From the NCBI GenBank assembly GCA_051955775.1, contig JBQCGJ010000098.1, positions 1 to 28,839 of the forward strand: 28,839 bases of DNA. Direction: 5' to 3'. Position numbers and translations under genes: made by a program. Positions 1-6,407 of this stretch are shown here, one piece after another (positions within the stretch are counted from its first letter, which is position 1; each line of letters begins with the position of its first letter). Source of the stretch: DASUHT01 sp051955775. Its GTDB lineage: Bacteria > Actinomycetota > Thermoleophilia > Gaiellales > JAICJC01. The notes under the pieces were generated by a model. The model searched no databases, had not been told where the DNA came from, and saw nothing but the letters and a program-made list of their open reading frames with translations.

Positions 1-40
1 CAGGCACCCGTCACGGGTTTTGTGACGGTGCCTGACACCG
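1..40. repeat. Hairpin-forming REP-like inverted repeat
   Basis: Arms at 1-14 (CAGGCACCCGTCAC) and 22-34 (GTGACGGTGCCTG) are reverse complements apart from one bulged C. The right arm also starts a second small palindrome, CGGTG/CACCG at 26-40. The loop ends in a short T run. This could be a terminator for a gene lying left of the window or a dispersed REP-like element; the window edge hides the context and no second copy was seen here. Confidence 0.5.
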
Positions 41-61
41 CTTATCGCCTGGCAAGCACCA

Positions 62-94
62 GGGCCAGGCCCCCCACGAACCGGGGCCAGGCCC
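62..94. promoter_or_regulatory. Paired GGGCC-A-GGCCC palindromes upstream of aldo/keto reductase
   Basis: The 11-mer GGGCCAGGCCC occurs at 62-72 and again at 84-94. Each copy is a 5+1+5 palindrome and the centres are 22 bp apart, about two helical turns. They lie directly upstream of the -10-like TAGTGT at 113-118. The spacing fits a cooperative operator or activator site, but the repeat could also be part of the repetitive DNA at the window start. Confidence 0.35.
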
Positions 95-112
95 TCCGGG
101 CCGTGGCTGGGC

Positions 113-118
113 TAGTGT
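113..118 (+). promoter_or_regulatory. -10-like hexamer for aldo/keto reductase gene
   Basis: TAGTGT lies 9 nt before the ATG at 128 and no Shine-Dalgarno sequence is visible in that gap, which suggests a leaderless or nearly leaderless transcript. No convincing -35 is seen. Confidence 0.35.
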
Positions 119-127
119 CCGGCCCCG

Positions 128-904
128 ATGGCCGAGCCCACCATCATCCTCGGCGACACCACGGTCAAGCGCATTGGCCTGGGCACCAACCGCCTGACGA
201 ACACCCCCCAGAACGTCGAGTTCGTGCGCGCTGCGGTGGACGCGGGGCTGGACCACATCGACACGGCCTACCTGTACACGTCGGGCGAAAGCGAGCAGAC
301 GATCGGCTCGGCGCTCGAGTTGCCGCGTGACGGCAGCGTCGTTGCGACCAAGGGCGGCTACCGCGCCGGCGAGGGTGCTCCTGACGTCCTGCGCGGGCAC
401 ATCGAGGAGAGCCTGCGCCGCCTTCACACGGGCGTCATCGACCTGTATTACCTGCACCGGGTGCATCCTGACACGCCGCTCGAGGACTCGATGGGAGTGA
501 TCGCCGAGTTCCGGGACGCGGGCAAGATCCGCCATGTCGGCATCTCGGAGGTCGGCATCGACCAGATCGAGCGGGCGCGCGGCGTCGTCCCGATCGCTGC
601 CGTCCAGAACCGCTACAACCTGGGCGACCGCGAGCACGACGAGGTGATCGACCACTGCACCGAGCAGGGCATCGCGTTCGTGCCGTACTACCCGCTGCAC
701 GGGCTGGAGGCGCCTGCCGTCACCGAAATCGCCGCCCGCCACGGCGTGACGTCCAGCCAGGTCGCCCTGGCATGGCTCTTGCACCGCTCGCCGGCGGTGC
801 TGCCGATCCCCGGCACGCTGTCGCTCGGCCACCTGAAGGAGAACCTGGCGGCACTCGAGATCGAGCTCGCAGACGACGAGTTCGAGGCGCTGCGGATGAT
901 CTGA
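128..904 (+). CDS. Aldo/keto reductase family protein
   Basis: This 258-residue protein should be a cytosolic NADP-dependent oxidoreductase with a (beta/alpha)8 barrel, reducing aldehydes or ketones; its substrate cannot be read from sequence. The catalytic tetrad is visible: Asp45 and Tyr50 in the HIDTAYLYTSGESE segment, Lys75 in ATKGGY, and His110 in YYLHRVHPDTP. The C-terminal part carries the family's cofactor-site pattern around PIPGTLSLGHLKENLAA. It is a little shorter than typical family members (about 280-330 residues) but has both ends. The ATG at 128 is preferred because it starts the first beta hairpin and sits behind a -10-like hexamer. A short hairpin follows the stop. It appears to be a single-gene unit. 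The family call is secure; the physiological role is unknown. Confidence 0.93.
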   Translation: MAEPTIILGDTTVKRIGLGTNRLTNTPQNVEFVRAAVDAGLDHIDTAYLYTSGESEQTIGSALELPRDGSVVATKGGYRAGEGAPDVLRGHIEESLRRLHTGVIDLYYLHRVHPDTPLEDSMGVIAEFRDAGKIRHVGISEVGIDQIERARGVVPIAAVQNRYNLGDREHDEVIDHCTEQGIAFVPYYPLHGLEAPAVTEIAARHGVTSSQVALAWLLHRSPAVLPIPGTLSLGHLKENLAALEIELADDEFEALRMI

Positions 905-909
905 GTCCC

Positions 910-924
910 GGCGCAGTTTGCGCC
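910..924 (+). terminator. Short stem-loop after aldo/keto reductase
   Basis: GGCGCA at 910-915 and TGCGCC at 919-924 form a perfect 6-bp stem with a GTT loop, five bases after the stop codon. There is no T tract, as is common for high-GC actinobacterial terminators, so function is uncertain. Confidence 0.35.
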
Positions 925-949
925 CGGCCCCAGCGGGTACAGGCCGACC

Positions 950-1252
950 ATGTCCCCGACCGACAGCAAGGACGGCAAGCGCAGGCTGGCCGAGCGAGAC
1001 CGCTCGGCAGACACCGGTGAGCGGCGCGAGGAGTATGAGAGCGGCCAATGGTCAGAGCCCGGCGACCCCGCCGGCCGGGCGCGCTCCGCGGCCGCCAACG
1101 AGAACCTCGGTCACGAGGGCGCCCGGCCCCCTGGGACCACCAGGGTGGCGGACGAGTGGCAGCGCGAGAAGCAGCGGACCGGTCGGAACCCCGCCGAGCC
1201 TGGATTCCCGGGCGCCGCGGAGGACGACTCCTCCGATCACCGCCGCGACTAG
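950..1252 (+). CDS. Small hydrophilic, probably disordered protein
   Basis: A 100-residue protein with no recognised domain. It is extremely rich in Arg, Glu, Asp, Gly and Pro, with almost no hydrophobic clusters, no cysteine and no membrane segment, so it is probably intrinsically disordered and cytosolic. The third-codon positions are strongly G/C, like the neighbouring genes, which supports real coding. It starts at an ATG 45 nt after the aldo/keto reductase stop, with only a weak upstream purine stretch. It ends 13 bp before the convergent MBL-fold gene. The composition resembles small stress-associated or nucleic-acid-associated hypothetical proteins of actinobacteria, but no function is assigned. 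Confidence 0.6.
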   Translation: MSPTDSKDGKRRLAERDRSADTGERREEYESGQWSEPGDPAGRARSAAANENLGHEGARPPGTTRVADEWQREKQRTGRNPAEPGFPGAAEDDSSDHRRD

Positions 1253-1265
1253 CGCGGGGCGCCCC

Positions 1266-2003
1266 TTACGCGGGGCCGGCTGATCGCGCCAGCTCGACTG
1301 CCTTCGCCGGGTCCCCGAACCAGGGCTCTCCGTGACCCGGCAGCAGCACGCCCGCGTCGAGCTCGGCCAGCCGGTCGAGCGACGCCAGGGCGCGCTCGCT
1401 GTCGGCCGTGGCAGCGCCGGCCACGATCCGAGGCCCGGTGTGCCCGGTGTACGGATCGAGGGTGACCAGCGCGTCGCCGGTGATGACGGCGCAGCGGTCG
1501 TCGAACACCAGCATCGACTCGCCCAGGGTGTGCCCCGGCGCAGCCACCACTGCGGGATTGCCAGGGACGGGCAGGCGGTCGCCGTCGCGGAACCGCCTGA
1601 CGCTTTGGATCGCCCGCGGCCAGAATGCGCGTGCTCGCAGAAACGCCAGAAAAACAGGGCGGAACGCGGGCCTCCTCAGATATCCGAGCGGACTGCGCTC
1701 GTGGCCGTACTGGCTGGGGTGGCGGGACAGCGGGACGTCGTTCTCGTGTAGCCACACCTCCACCCCGGCGGTCTGGCGCAGTCTCTCGGCGATCCCGATG
1801 TGGTCGAAGTGCGCGTGGGTGAGCACCAGGGAGGGCCCGTCGTTCAGGGACCTGCAGAGGCCGCGCAACGTGCCCTCGAGCGAATCCCAGGACGTCGGGA
1901 CGCCCGCGTCCACGACCGTGAGCCGGCCCTCATCCTCCACCATGTACCAGTTTGTGTAGGCGTCCACGACGCGATGGATGCCCGGTGCGACATGGCGATG
2001 CAT
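1266..2003 (-). CDS. MBL-fold metallohydrolase
   Basis: This 245-residue protein is a metallo-beta-lactamase superfamily hydrolase. The HxHxDH signature THAHFDHIG is at about residues 62-70, and further metal ligands are visible in APGHTLGES (His), VITGDALVT (Asp) and LLPGHGEP (His), in the right order for a dinuclear zinc or iron site. The N-terminal NWYMVEDEGRLTVVDAG strand pattern is typical of the glyoxalase-II-like/quorum-quenching-like branch. No signal peptide is seen, so it is probably cytosolic. The ATG at 2003 (MHRHVAPGIHRV) gives a complete first strand. Substrate could be a thioester, lactone or phosphoester; motifs alone cannot decide. It is convergent with the small gene upstream of it in the window and divergent from the membrane protein at 2110. 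Confidence 0.9.
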   Translation of the reverse strand: MHRHVAPGIHRVVDAYTNWYMVEDEGRLTVVDAGVPTSWDSLEGTLRGLCRSLNDGPSLVLTHAHFDHIGIAERLRQTAGVEVWLHENDVPLSRHPSQYGHERSPLGYLRRPAFRPVFLAFLRARAFWPRAIQSVRRFRDGDRLPVPGNPAVVAAPGHTLGESMLVFDDRCAVITGDALVTLDPYTGHTGPRIVAGAATADSERALASLDRLAELDAGVLLPGHGEPWFGDPAKAVELARSAGPA

Positions 2004-2109
2004 GGACGGCAGGTACCCGCTCTGGGATCACGAAAACGCGCGGGAGCGTGTGAGCGCGGCCACACCGCGGAATCCGGTGGGCCCCGGCGCCCGTATCGGT
2101 CAACCACGT

Positions 2110-2457
2110 ATGGGCACCTGGGCCGAACCGAAACGGGCGGCGGTCGCCGGCGCGGTCACCCTCAACGGACCCACCCCGCTGTGGGCCGCGACGCTGCCCC
2201 CGCGCGCGGTCGTGCTCAGCGCGGTCCTGCTGGCGATGATCGGGGCGGTGCTGGGCGCCGTCACCGCATCGGGTCTGATGCCGCACATCGACGGTGGCTC
2301 CGGCGGTTGGGGAGGTGGCCCGGGCGGCGCGGCCGGTCCGCCGGGGGGCCCGACCCCCTGGACGTATGGCCGCCGTCCGGCCAGGCCGGTCGAGCCTCCA
2401 CGGCCGGCGCGGCGCGCGGTCAGCCGGCGAGGTCTCCCGACGCGCGGCGGATGGTGA
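2110..2457 (+). CDS. Putative small single-pass membrane protein
   Basis: Possible 115-residue protein starting MGTWAEPKRAAVAG. One clear transmembrane segment is visible at about residues 33-57 (VVLSAVLLAMIGAVLGAVTA core), followed by a Gly/Pro-rich stretch and an Arg/Pro-rich tail. Almost every codon ends in G or C, matching real genes nearby. Against it: no obvious ribosome-binding site, no recognised family, and the last 38 bp overlap the 3' end of the convergent DUF4097 gene. If it is not coding, 2004-2419 would be an unusually long empty interval for this region. The N-terminal half up to the membrane segment is the most believable part. Confidence 0.5.
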   Translation: MGTWAEPKRAAVAGAVTLNGPTPLWAATLPPRAVVLSAVLLAMIGAVLGAVTASGLMPHIDGGSGGWGGGPGGAAGPPGGPTPWTYGRRPARPVEPPRPARRAVSRRGLPTRGGW

Positions 2458-3286
2458 TGTCGCCGAATGACGTGCGTGCCCGCACCTCGACGGTGTCCTC
2501 GCCCGCGTCCGGCCGTTCCGCGTCGTCCAGGCCGTTGACCACGCGGCCGAACTTGGTGTCCAGGTCGAGCCACGCCGCCACTCCGGTGCGCACACCGATC
2601 TCGATCTTGCCAAGCGATGTTTGCGCCACCACAGAGCCGGATTCGATCTCGCCCAGCCGCACGTCGCCGTTGGCTGTGCTGGCGGCCACCGTCGCATGCG
2701 CCCGGTCGACCGAGATGCTGCCGTTGGCGGCCTTCACGCGCAGATCTCCGGCGACGTCGCCAATCCACGTGTCGCGGTTTGAGTTCTTGACCACCGCCGA
2801 TCCCCGGACGGCGCCGATGCGCACGGACCCGGAGCCGGTGGATGCGGTCACGTTGCCGGCGGCGTGATCCACGGTGAGGTCGCCGGCGCCCGTGCGCAGG
2901 GCGGCTGCCCCGGCGCTCTCGACATCGATCTCGCCGGCGCTCGTCCTGTACTCGACATCGCCCAGCCGGCCGGTCGCGCGCAGGCGGGACAAGCCGGTGT
3001 CGCCCCGGAACCTCGAGCCCTCGGGAAGCGAGATCCGCACGTCGATCGAGTCGTCGCCTCCACGCGGCATCCACTGCCGCCAGCCGCGGGGGCCCTTGAC
3101 CACGAGCCGGTCGCCCGCGAAGTCCACCCGCGTTTGCTCGGCGGCGGACACGTCTCCCGGCTTTTCGGGATCGCTGGGCAGCACCTCGACGATCGTGTCG
3201 CCTCGTTCGGAGGCCTCGATTCGGATATCGCCGACGCCGAGCTCGACGTCGACCGCGATGGGATTGGGAGTCTGAAACGTCTGCAT
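2420..3286 (-). CDS. DUF4097 family beta-strand repeat protein
   Basis: This 288-residue protein is built of many short repeating beta strands of the adhesin-like DUF4097/DUF4098 type: repeated patterns such as RTSAGEIDVESAG, RTGAGDLTVDHAAGN, STGSGSVRIGAVRG, STANGDVRLGEIESG and RTSFGDITIRRASGD, consistent with a right-handed parallel beta-helix. No signal peptide or membrane segment is visible, so this member may be cytoplasmic. The start ATG is preceded by AAGGA at good spacing. It lies 30 nt downstream of the ribbon-helix-helix gene on the same strand, so the two are very likely co-transcribed from the operator-containing promoter at 3820-3855. Members of this family often sit beside regulators; the molecular role is unknown. 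Confidence 0.88.
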   Translation of the reverse strand: MQTFQTPNPIAVDVELGVGDIRIEASERGDTIVEVLPSDPEKPGDVSAAEQTRVDFAGDRLVVKGPRGWRQWMPRGGDDSIDVRISLPEGSRFRGDTGLSRLRATGRLGDVEYRTSAGEIDVESAGAAALRTGAGDLTVDHAAGNVTASTGSGSVRIGAVRGSAVVKNSNRDTWIGDVAGDLRVKAANGSISVDRAHATVAASTANGDVRLGEIESGSVVAQTSLGKIEIGVRTGVAAWLDLDTKFGRVVNGLDDAERPDAGEDTVEVRARTSFGDITIRRASGDLAG

Positions 3287-3316
3287 GATCGTGTCCTTCT
3301 GCTGGATGCTTACGGG

Positions 3317-3820
3317 TCAGCGAGCCCAGCCTCGATGCCGCTGGGCTCCGTGTTGAGTCGGCCTGTCGTGGCTGGGCGCCGCATCGGAGCGTCCGAGGCC
3401 CGCCGCGGCGGCCCGCACGAGCCACGAATTGACCGAGAGTCCGTCGCGGCGCGCCGCGCGCTCGATCGACGGCTTCAGCCTCTCGGGCATGCGCACGTTG
3501 ATCCGCCACAGCTCCCCGTCGTCGGCTTCCACCGGGGCGGGGGGTGCGGGCGGACCGGCGTCGTGGACCGCCTCGGCCGGAGGCGGGGTGACCACGAACT
3601 CCGGCTCGCGGCCGCGCAGCCGCAGCTCGACCGAGCCGGGGGCGAGCTCCATGGTGATCTCCTCGGCCGCCGCGGTGAGCGCGTCCTGCAGTGTCAGCAG
3701 GAGCGCTGACTCGAGCGGTGCGACCAGCCGCTCGGCCACTGCTCGCGCCTCCTCGCCGCCGGCCTCGGCGGCCAGCAGGAGCTGGTGGCGGATGTCTTCG
3801 GCATACCGGTTCAGGTTCAT
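3317..3820 (-). CDS. Ribbon-helix-helix (HicB/CopG-like) regulator with N-terminal helical domain
   Basis: A 167-residue protein. The C-terminal part, about residues 104-143, has a ribbon-helix-helix fold: the strand RINVRMPERLKPSIERAARR, then DGLSVNSWLVRAAAAGL, as in HicB-type antitoxins and Arc/CopG repressors. The first ~60 residues are helical and acidic, followed by a beta segment and a Pro-rich linker, so it is much larger than a bare antitoxin. No HicA-like toxin is adjacent; the downstream partner is the DUF4097 protein. The ATG at 3820 sits 6 nt after a -10 hexamer with no Shine-Dalgarno, indicating a leaderless mRNA. A perfect palindrome in the promoter spacer suggests autorepression. 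The DNA-binding role is inferred from the fold. Confidence 0.85.
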   Translation of the reverse strand: MNLNRYAEDIRHQLLLAAEAGGEEARAVAERLVAPLESALLLTLQDALTAAAEEITMELAPGSVELRLRGREPEFVVTPPPAEAVHDAGPPAPPAPVEADDGELWRINVRMPERLKPSIERAARRDGLSVNSWLVRAAAAGLGRSDAAPSHDRPTQHGAQRHRGWAR

Positions 3821-3855
3821 GGCACCATTATGGCATCATTATGATGCCAAGTCAA
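3820..3855 (-). promoter_or_regulatory. Leaderless promoter with palindromic operator for the RHH-DUF4097 operon
   Basis: Reading the minus strand: -35 TTGACT (3855-3850), 17-bp spacer, -10 CATAAT (3832-3827), 6 nt, then the ATG. The spacer contains the palindrome TGGCATCATTATGATGCCA (3831-3849; 9-bp perfect arms around one base). A third half-site, TGGCACCAT at 3820-3828, is 11 bp from the next and overlaps the start codon. This is the geometry expected for a cooperatively binding RHH repressor acting on its own promoter. Confidence 0.75.
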
Positions 3856-3917
3856 GGCCACCCGTGTGCCATCGATCTCCGCGATACGTTCCTGTGGGAC
3901 CGCGACGAGGAGGGCAC

Positions 3918-4325
3918 ATGCAGCTGACCAGGAGTTCCAACGCGACCGCGGCCGGGCCGGCGGACTGGTTCACGGGCACGGTCTACATCGACGCCGTGGC
4001 CGCGCCGTCAGACGGATCTCGGGTGACCGCCAGCAGCGTCCACTTCACTCCAGGCGCGCGCACGGCGTGGCACACCCACCCCAACGGCCAGACGATCTAT
4101 GTGCTCGAGGGAGTCGGTCTCGCGCAGCACCGGGGAGGGCCGGTGGAGGTCATCCGGCCCGGCGACCGGGTGTTCTTCGAGCCCGGCGAGGACCACTGGC
4201 ACGGCGCCGCGCCCGACCGCTTCATGACGCACATCGCCATGCTCGAGGTGGACGGGGAGGGCAACAGCGCGACCTGGGGCGAGCACGTCTCCGACGAGGA
4301 GTACGCCGGCCCGCGGGCGTCATAG
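3918..4325 (+). CDS. Cupin-domain protein
   Basis: A 135-residue single-domain cupin. The two cupin motifs are clear: motif 1 around TAWHTHPNGQTIYVLEG (His-x-His and the Gln/Glu/Gly pattern) and motif 2 around RPGDRVFFEPGEDHWHGAAP (final His ligands), so a mononuclear metal site is likely. It resembles the family of small carboxymuconolactone-decarboxylase-associated cupins (tetrahydropyran/quercetin-type), but substrate is undetermined. The ATG at 3918 follows a good GAGGAGGG ribosome-binding site; an in-frame longer reading frame upstream overlaps the divergent regulator and its operator and is rejected. The stop codon overlaps the convergent GT87 gene by 6 bp. Probably cytosolic and monocistronic. 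Confidence 0.9.
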   Translation: MQLTRSSNATAAGPADWFTGTVYIDAVAAPSDGSRVTASSVHFTPGARTAWHTHPNGQTIYVLEGVGLAQHRGGPVEVIRPGDRVFFEPGEDHWHGAAPDRFMTHIAMLEVDGEGNSATWGEHVSDEEYAGPRAS

Positions 4326-5297
4326 CGGCGCGGGCAGCGCCTCCGCGAGGGACGTTTCCCGCCGAGCCTCGAGCACCTGCGCCGGCCGCGCCCCGCGTGC
4401 CACGCGGGCCGGGGCGTGGGCGCCGCGCAGGCGCGGGATGGCCGCGCACACCGAGAGGCTGACGATGCCGAACACGGGCGTCGCCAGTCCCCCGGCGATG
4501 GGCAGCACCCACCGCCGGTCTGCGCGGGCAGCCCAGACCGTGAGGCCGATGGCGACCGGAAGCCGCAGCGCGAGGGGGACGAAACTCAGGCCGCCCCGCA
4601 CCGCGTGCCCGGGCGACGATGCCGCCGCCGGGTGCAGGAGCAGGTGCGCCCAGGAGGCCCACAGCGCCGGGGCGAGGGCCACGCTGACCAGCGCGATGCC
4701 CAGGCCGACGCCAACGGCCACACCCGCTTGCCGCCACTCCCGCCGCGCCGCGAACCACACGATCCCGACCGCCGGGGTGATCTTGGTCAGGAGCGGGAAC
4801 GCCCACCATCCAGGACGCCGGAACCCGAGCACCATGACCAGGGCGAGGATGGCCCACACGTTGCCGATCAGGATGGCCGGCACGCAGAAGGCGAAGGCCA
4901 CGATCCCCATCCGGCCCATCGGCCACACGAGCCACGCGAAGATGCACGCGTTCAGCGCCGTCCAGCCCACCAGGAACACCGCCCAGGGCAGCAGGGTCAG
5001 CGGCCACGTCGCTTCGGCGAAGGCGGGCGAGTACAGAAATGCGTCCTTCTGCTGCGGCCCGGCGGAGTACACACCATGCCGCCACGCCGACCAGTACGCG
5101 TGCGCGTCGAACCCCAGCAGGGCGTGCCACTGGCCCGCCACGGTGCCGAGCACCCACAGCACGCCGAACACGAGCAGGACGTACCGGCTGAGGGCCGCGA
5201 TCCGTGACACCGGCGCCGAGCCGCGTGGGGTGGAACGCGCGAGCCGCAGCCCGTGCGGCCATCGTCCGTGATCCGCGTGCCACACGACCGAGCTCAT
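4320..5297 (-). CDS. GT87-family (DUF2029) polytopic membrane glycosyltransferase
   Basis: About 325 residues from the ATG chosen, with roughly eight to nine hydrophobic segments. The first luminal loop carries the family pattern DAHAYWSAWRHG followed by DAFLYSPAFAEATWPLTLLPW, matching the Asp-containing loop and the Tyr-x-Pro-x-Phe motif of GT87 mannosyl/arabinosyl transferases that use polyprenyl-phosphate sugars. The loop LTKITPAVGIVWF is the other conserved GT87 element. The ATG at 5297 is chosen over an ATG 51 bp further upstream; a GTG at 5210, closer to the first membrane helix, is an alternative. The protein is shorter than many GT87 enzymes (around 400 residues). It probably adds a sugar to a cell-envelope glycan or lipid; the acceptor is unknown. 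Confidence 0.8.
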   Translation of the reverse strand: MSSVVWHADHGRWPHGLRLARSTPRGSAPVSRIAALSRYVLLVFGVLWVLGTVAGQWHALLGFDAHAYWSAWRHGVYSAGPQQKDAFLYSPAFAEATWPLTLLPWAVFLVGWTALNACIFAWLVWPMGRMGIVAFAFCVPAILIGNVWAILALVMVLGFRRPGWWAFPLLTKITPAVGIVWFAARREWRQAGVAVGVGLGIALVSVALAPALWASWAHLLLHPAAASSPGHAVRGGLSFVPLALRLPVAIGLTVWAARADRRWVLPIAGGLATPVFGIVSLSVCAAIPRLRGAHAPARVARGARPAQVLEARRETSLAEALPAPL

Positions 5298-5421
5298 GTC
5301 TCCACTATCCGTGAGTTCTGGGCCGACGCAACGGCCGGCCCTCGCCACGGCTCATCCCGTCCGGATGAGGCGATCCGCGGACCGGGGGAGGAGACTGCGT
5401 CCCGCACAAGGAGGTGGTGCC

Positions 5422-5934
5422 ATGGGACTGCTGCGCGGACGCCGCGACAGCGGCGGCGTGAAGTACCGGATGCGCGAGAAGCTGCTGTCGATCGGCGACG
5501 ACTCGTGGATCGAGAACGAGAACGGCGACCGGGTGCTGAAGGTCAACGGCAAGGCGCTGCGGATCCGGGACACCCTCGTCCTGGAGTCGCCGTCGGGTGA
5601 AGAGCTCTACTCGATCCAGCAGAAGATGCTGCACATCCGTGACACGATGCGGATCGAGCGCGGAGGGGCAACGGTGGCGACCGTCAAGAAGGCGCTGATC
5701 ACACCGCTTCGCGACCGCTTCTCGGTGGAGGTCGAGGGCGGCCAGGACATGGAGGCGAAGGGCAACATCGTCGACCACGAGTACAAGATCGAGCGCGGCG
5801 GGGACAGGGTGGCCGAGGTGTCCAAGCGGTGGTTCCGCATACGTGACACCTATGGCATCGAGATCGCTCCCGACCAGGAGGACGCGCTGATCCTGGCGGT
5901 CACGGTGTGCATCGACCAGATGGCGAGGGGCTGA
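5422..5934 (+). CDS. LURP-one-related (tubby-like) family protein
   Basis: A 170-residue soluble protein of the LURP-one-related/LOR family. The fold's repeating strand pattern is visible: YRMREKLLSIGDDSWIENE, VLKVNGKALRIRDTLVLES, YSIQQKMLHIRDTMRIERG, and a second half ending HEYKIERGGDRVAEVSKRWF with RIRDTYGIEIAPDQEDALILAVTVCIDQM, the conserved C-terminal hydrophobic helix. The phrase (R/H)IRDT occurs three times. The ATG follows the strong AAGGAGGTGG Shine-Dalgarno. In bacteria these proteins are small conserved cytosolic proteins of unknown role; a phospholipid-binding or scramblase-like role is inferred only from fold similarity. The gene is followed by a small hairpin and the TM/coiled-coil gene, possibly as one operon. 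Confidence 0.88.
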   Translation: MGLLRGRRDSGGVKYRMREKLLSIGDDSWIENENGDRVLKVNGKALRIRDTLVLESPSGEELYSIQQKMLHIRDTMRIERGGATVATVKKALITPLRDRFSVEVEGGQDMEAKGNIVDHEYKIERGGDRVAEVSKRWFRIRDTYGIEIAPDQEDALILAVTVCIDQMARG

Positions 5935-5940
5935 GCGGCG

Positions 5941-5968
5941 GGTTTCCCGGCGGCCACGGCTGGGAACC
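5941..5968 (+). terminator. Imperfect stem-loop between LURP-like and TM/coiled-coil genes
   Basis: GGTTTCCC at 5941-5948 pairs with GGGAACC at 5962-5968 with one bulge, starting 7 nt after the LURP-like stop. There is no T tract. It may be a weak terminator or an mRNA-processing hairpin inside an operon. Confidence 0.3.
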
Positions 5969-6018
5969 ACCCATGACGGTCCATCGACGCCGCGCGAGTG
6001 CGGCAGAGAGGAGCTGAC

Positions 6019-6360
6019 ATGGGCACGGCCGGTTGGATAGTCGTAGCCATCATCATCGTCGTGATCATCGCGATCGCGGTTGCGCTTCTGCGCAGCCGAT
6101 CGAAGCGAAACGAAGAGATGCAGTTGATCGCCGCCGACGCGCATCGCGAGGAGGCGGAGCGCGGCTCGCGAGCAGCGGAGGCGGTCAAGCTGCGGGCCGA
6201 CGAGCGGATCGCGCGCGCCGAGCGCGAACGCCTGGAGGCCGAGACCGAGCGTGAGCGCGCGGCGGACCAGCGGGCGGCCGCCGACGAGCACCGCGACATC
6301 GCCGACGAGATCGATCCCCGCGGCCCTGCGCCCGCAGAGCGCGGTCAGCGGGACGTGTAG
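6019..6360 (+). CDS. Small membrane-anchored coiled-coil protein
   Basis: A 113-residue protein with one N-terminal transmembrane helix (about residues 5-24, an Ile/Val-rich run after MGTAGW), a positively charged stop-transfer stretch RSRSKR, then an uninterrupted, highly charged helix of about 70 residues rich in Ala, Glu and Arg. This is a predicted coiled coil facing the cytoplasm. The end is short and Pro/Gly-containing. The ATG is chosen because it directly precedes the membrane helix and follows GAGAGGAG. Short proteins of this architecture are common in actinobacterial genomes as hypotheticals. It may scaffold something at the membrane, but nothing in the neighbourhood identifies a partner. 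Confidence 0.82.
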   Translation: MGTAGWIVVAIIIVVIIAIAVALLRSRSKRNEEMQLIAADAHREEAERGSRAAEAVKLRADERIARAERERLEAETERERAADQRAAADEHRDIADEIDPRGPAPAERGQRDV

Positions 6361-6407
6361 GCGCGCAAACCGATCGGCTTCACATCGTCCCGTGCGAGCA
6401 TGCAGGG

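Noticed and set aside
11..1048. Long minus-strand reading frame over the aldo/keto reductase
   Set aside because: It is a low-complexity Arg/Ala/Gly-rich translation antisense to a clear aldo/keto reductase, a usual artefact in very GC-rich DNA.
3429..3917. Upstream extension of the cupin frame
   Set aside because: It is antisense to the RHH regulator and its promoter; the ATG at 3918 has a strong ribosome-binding site.
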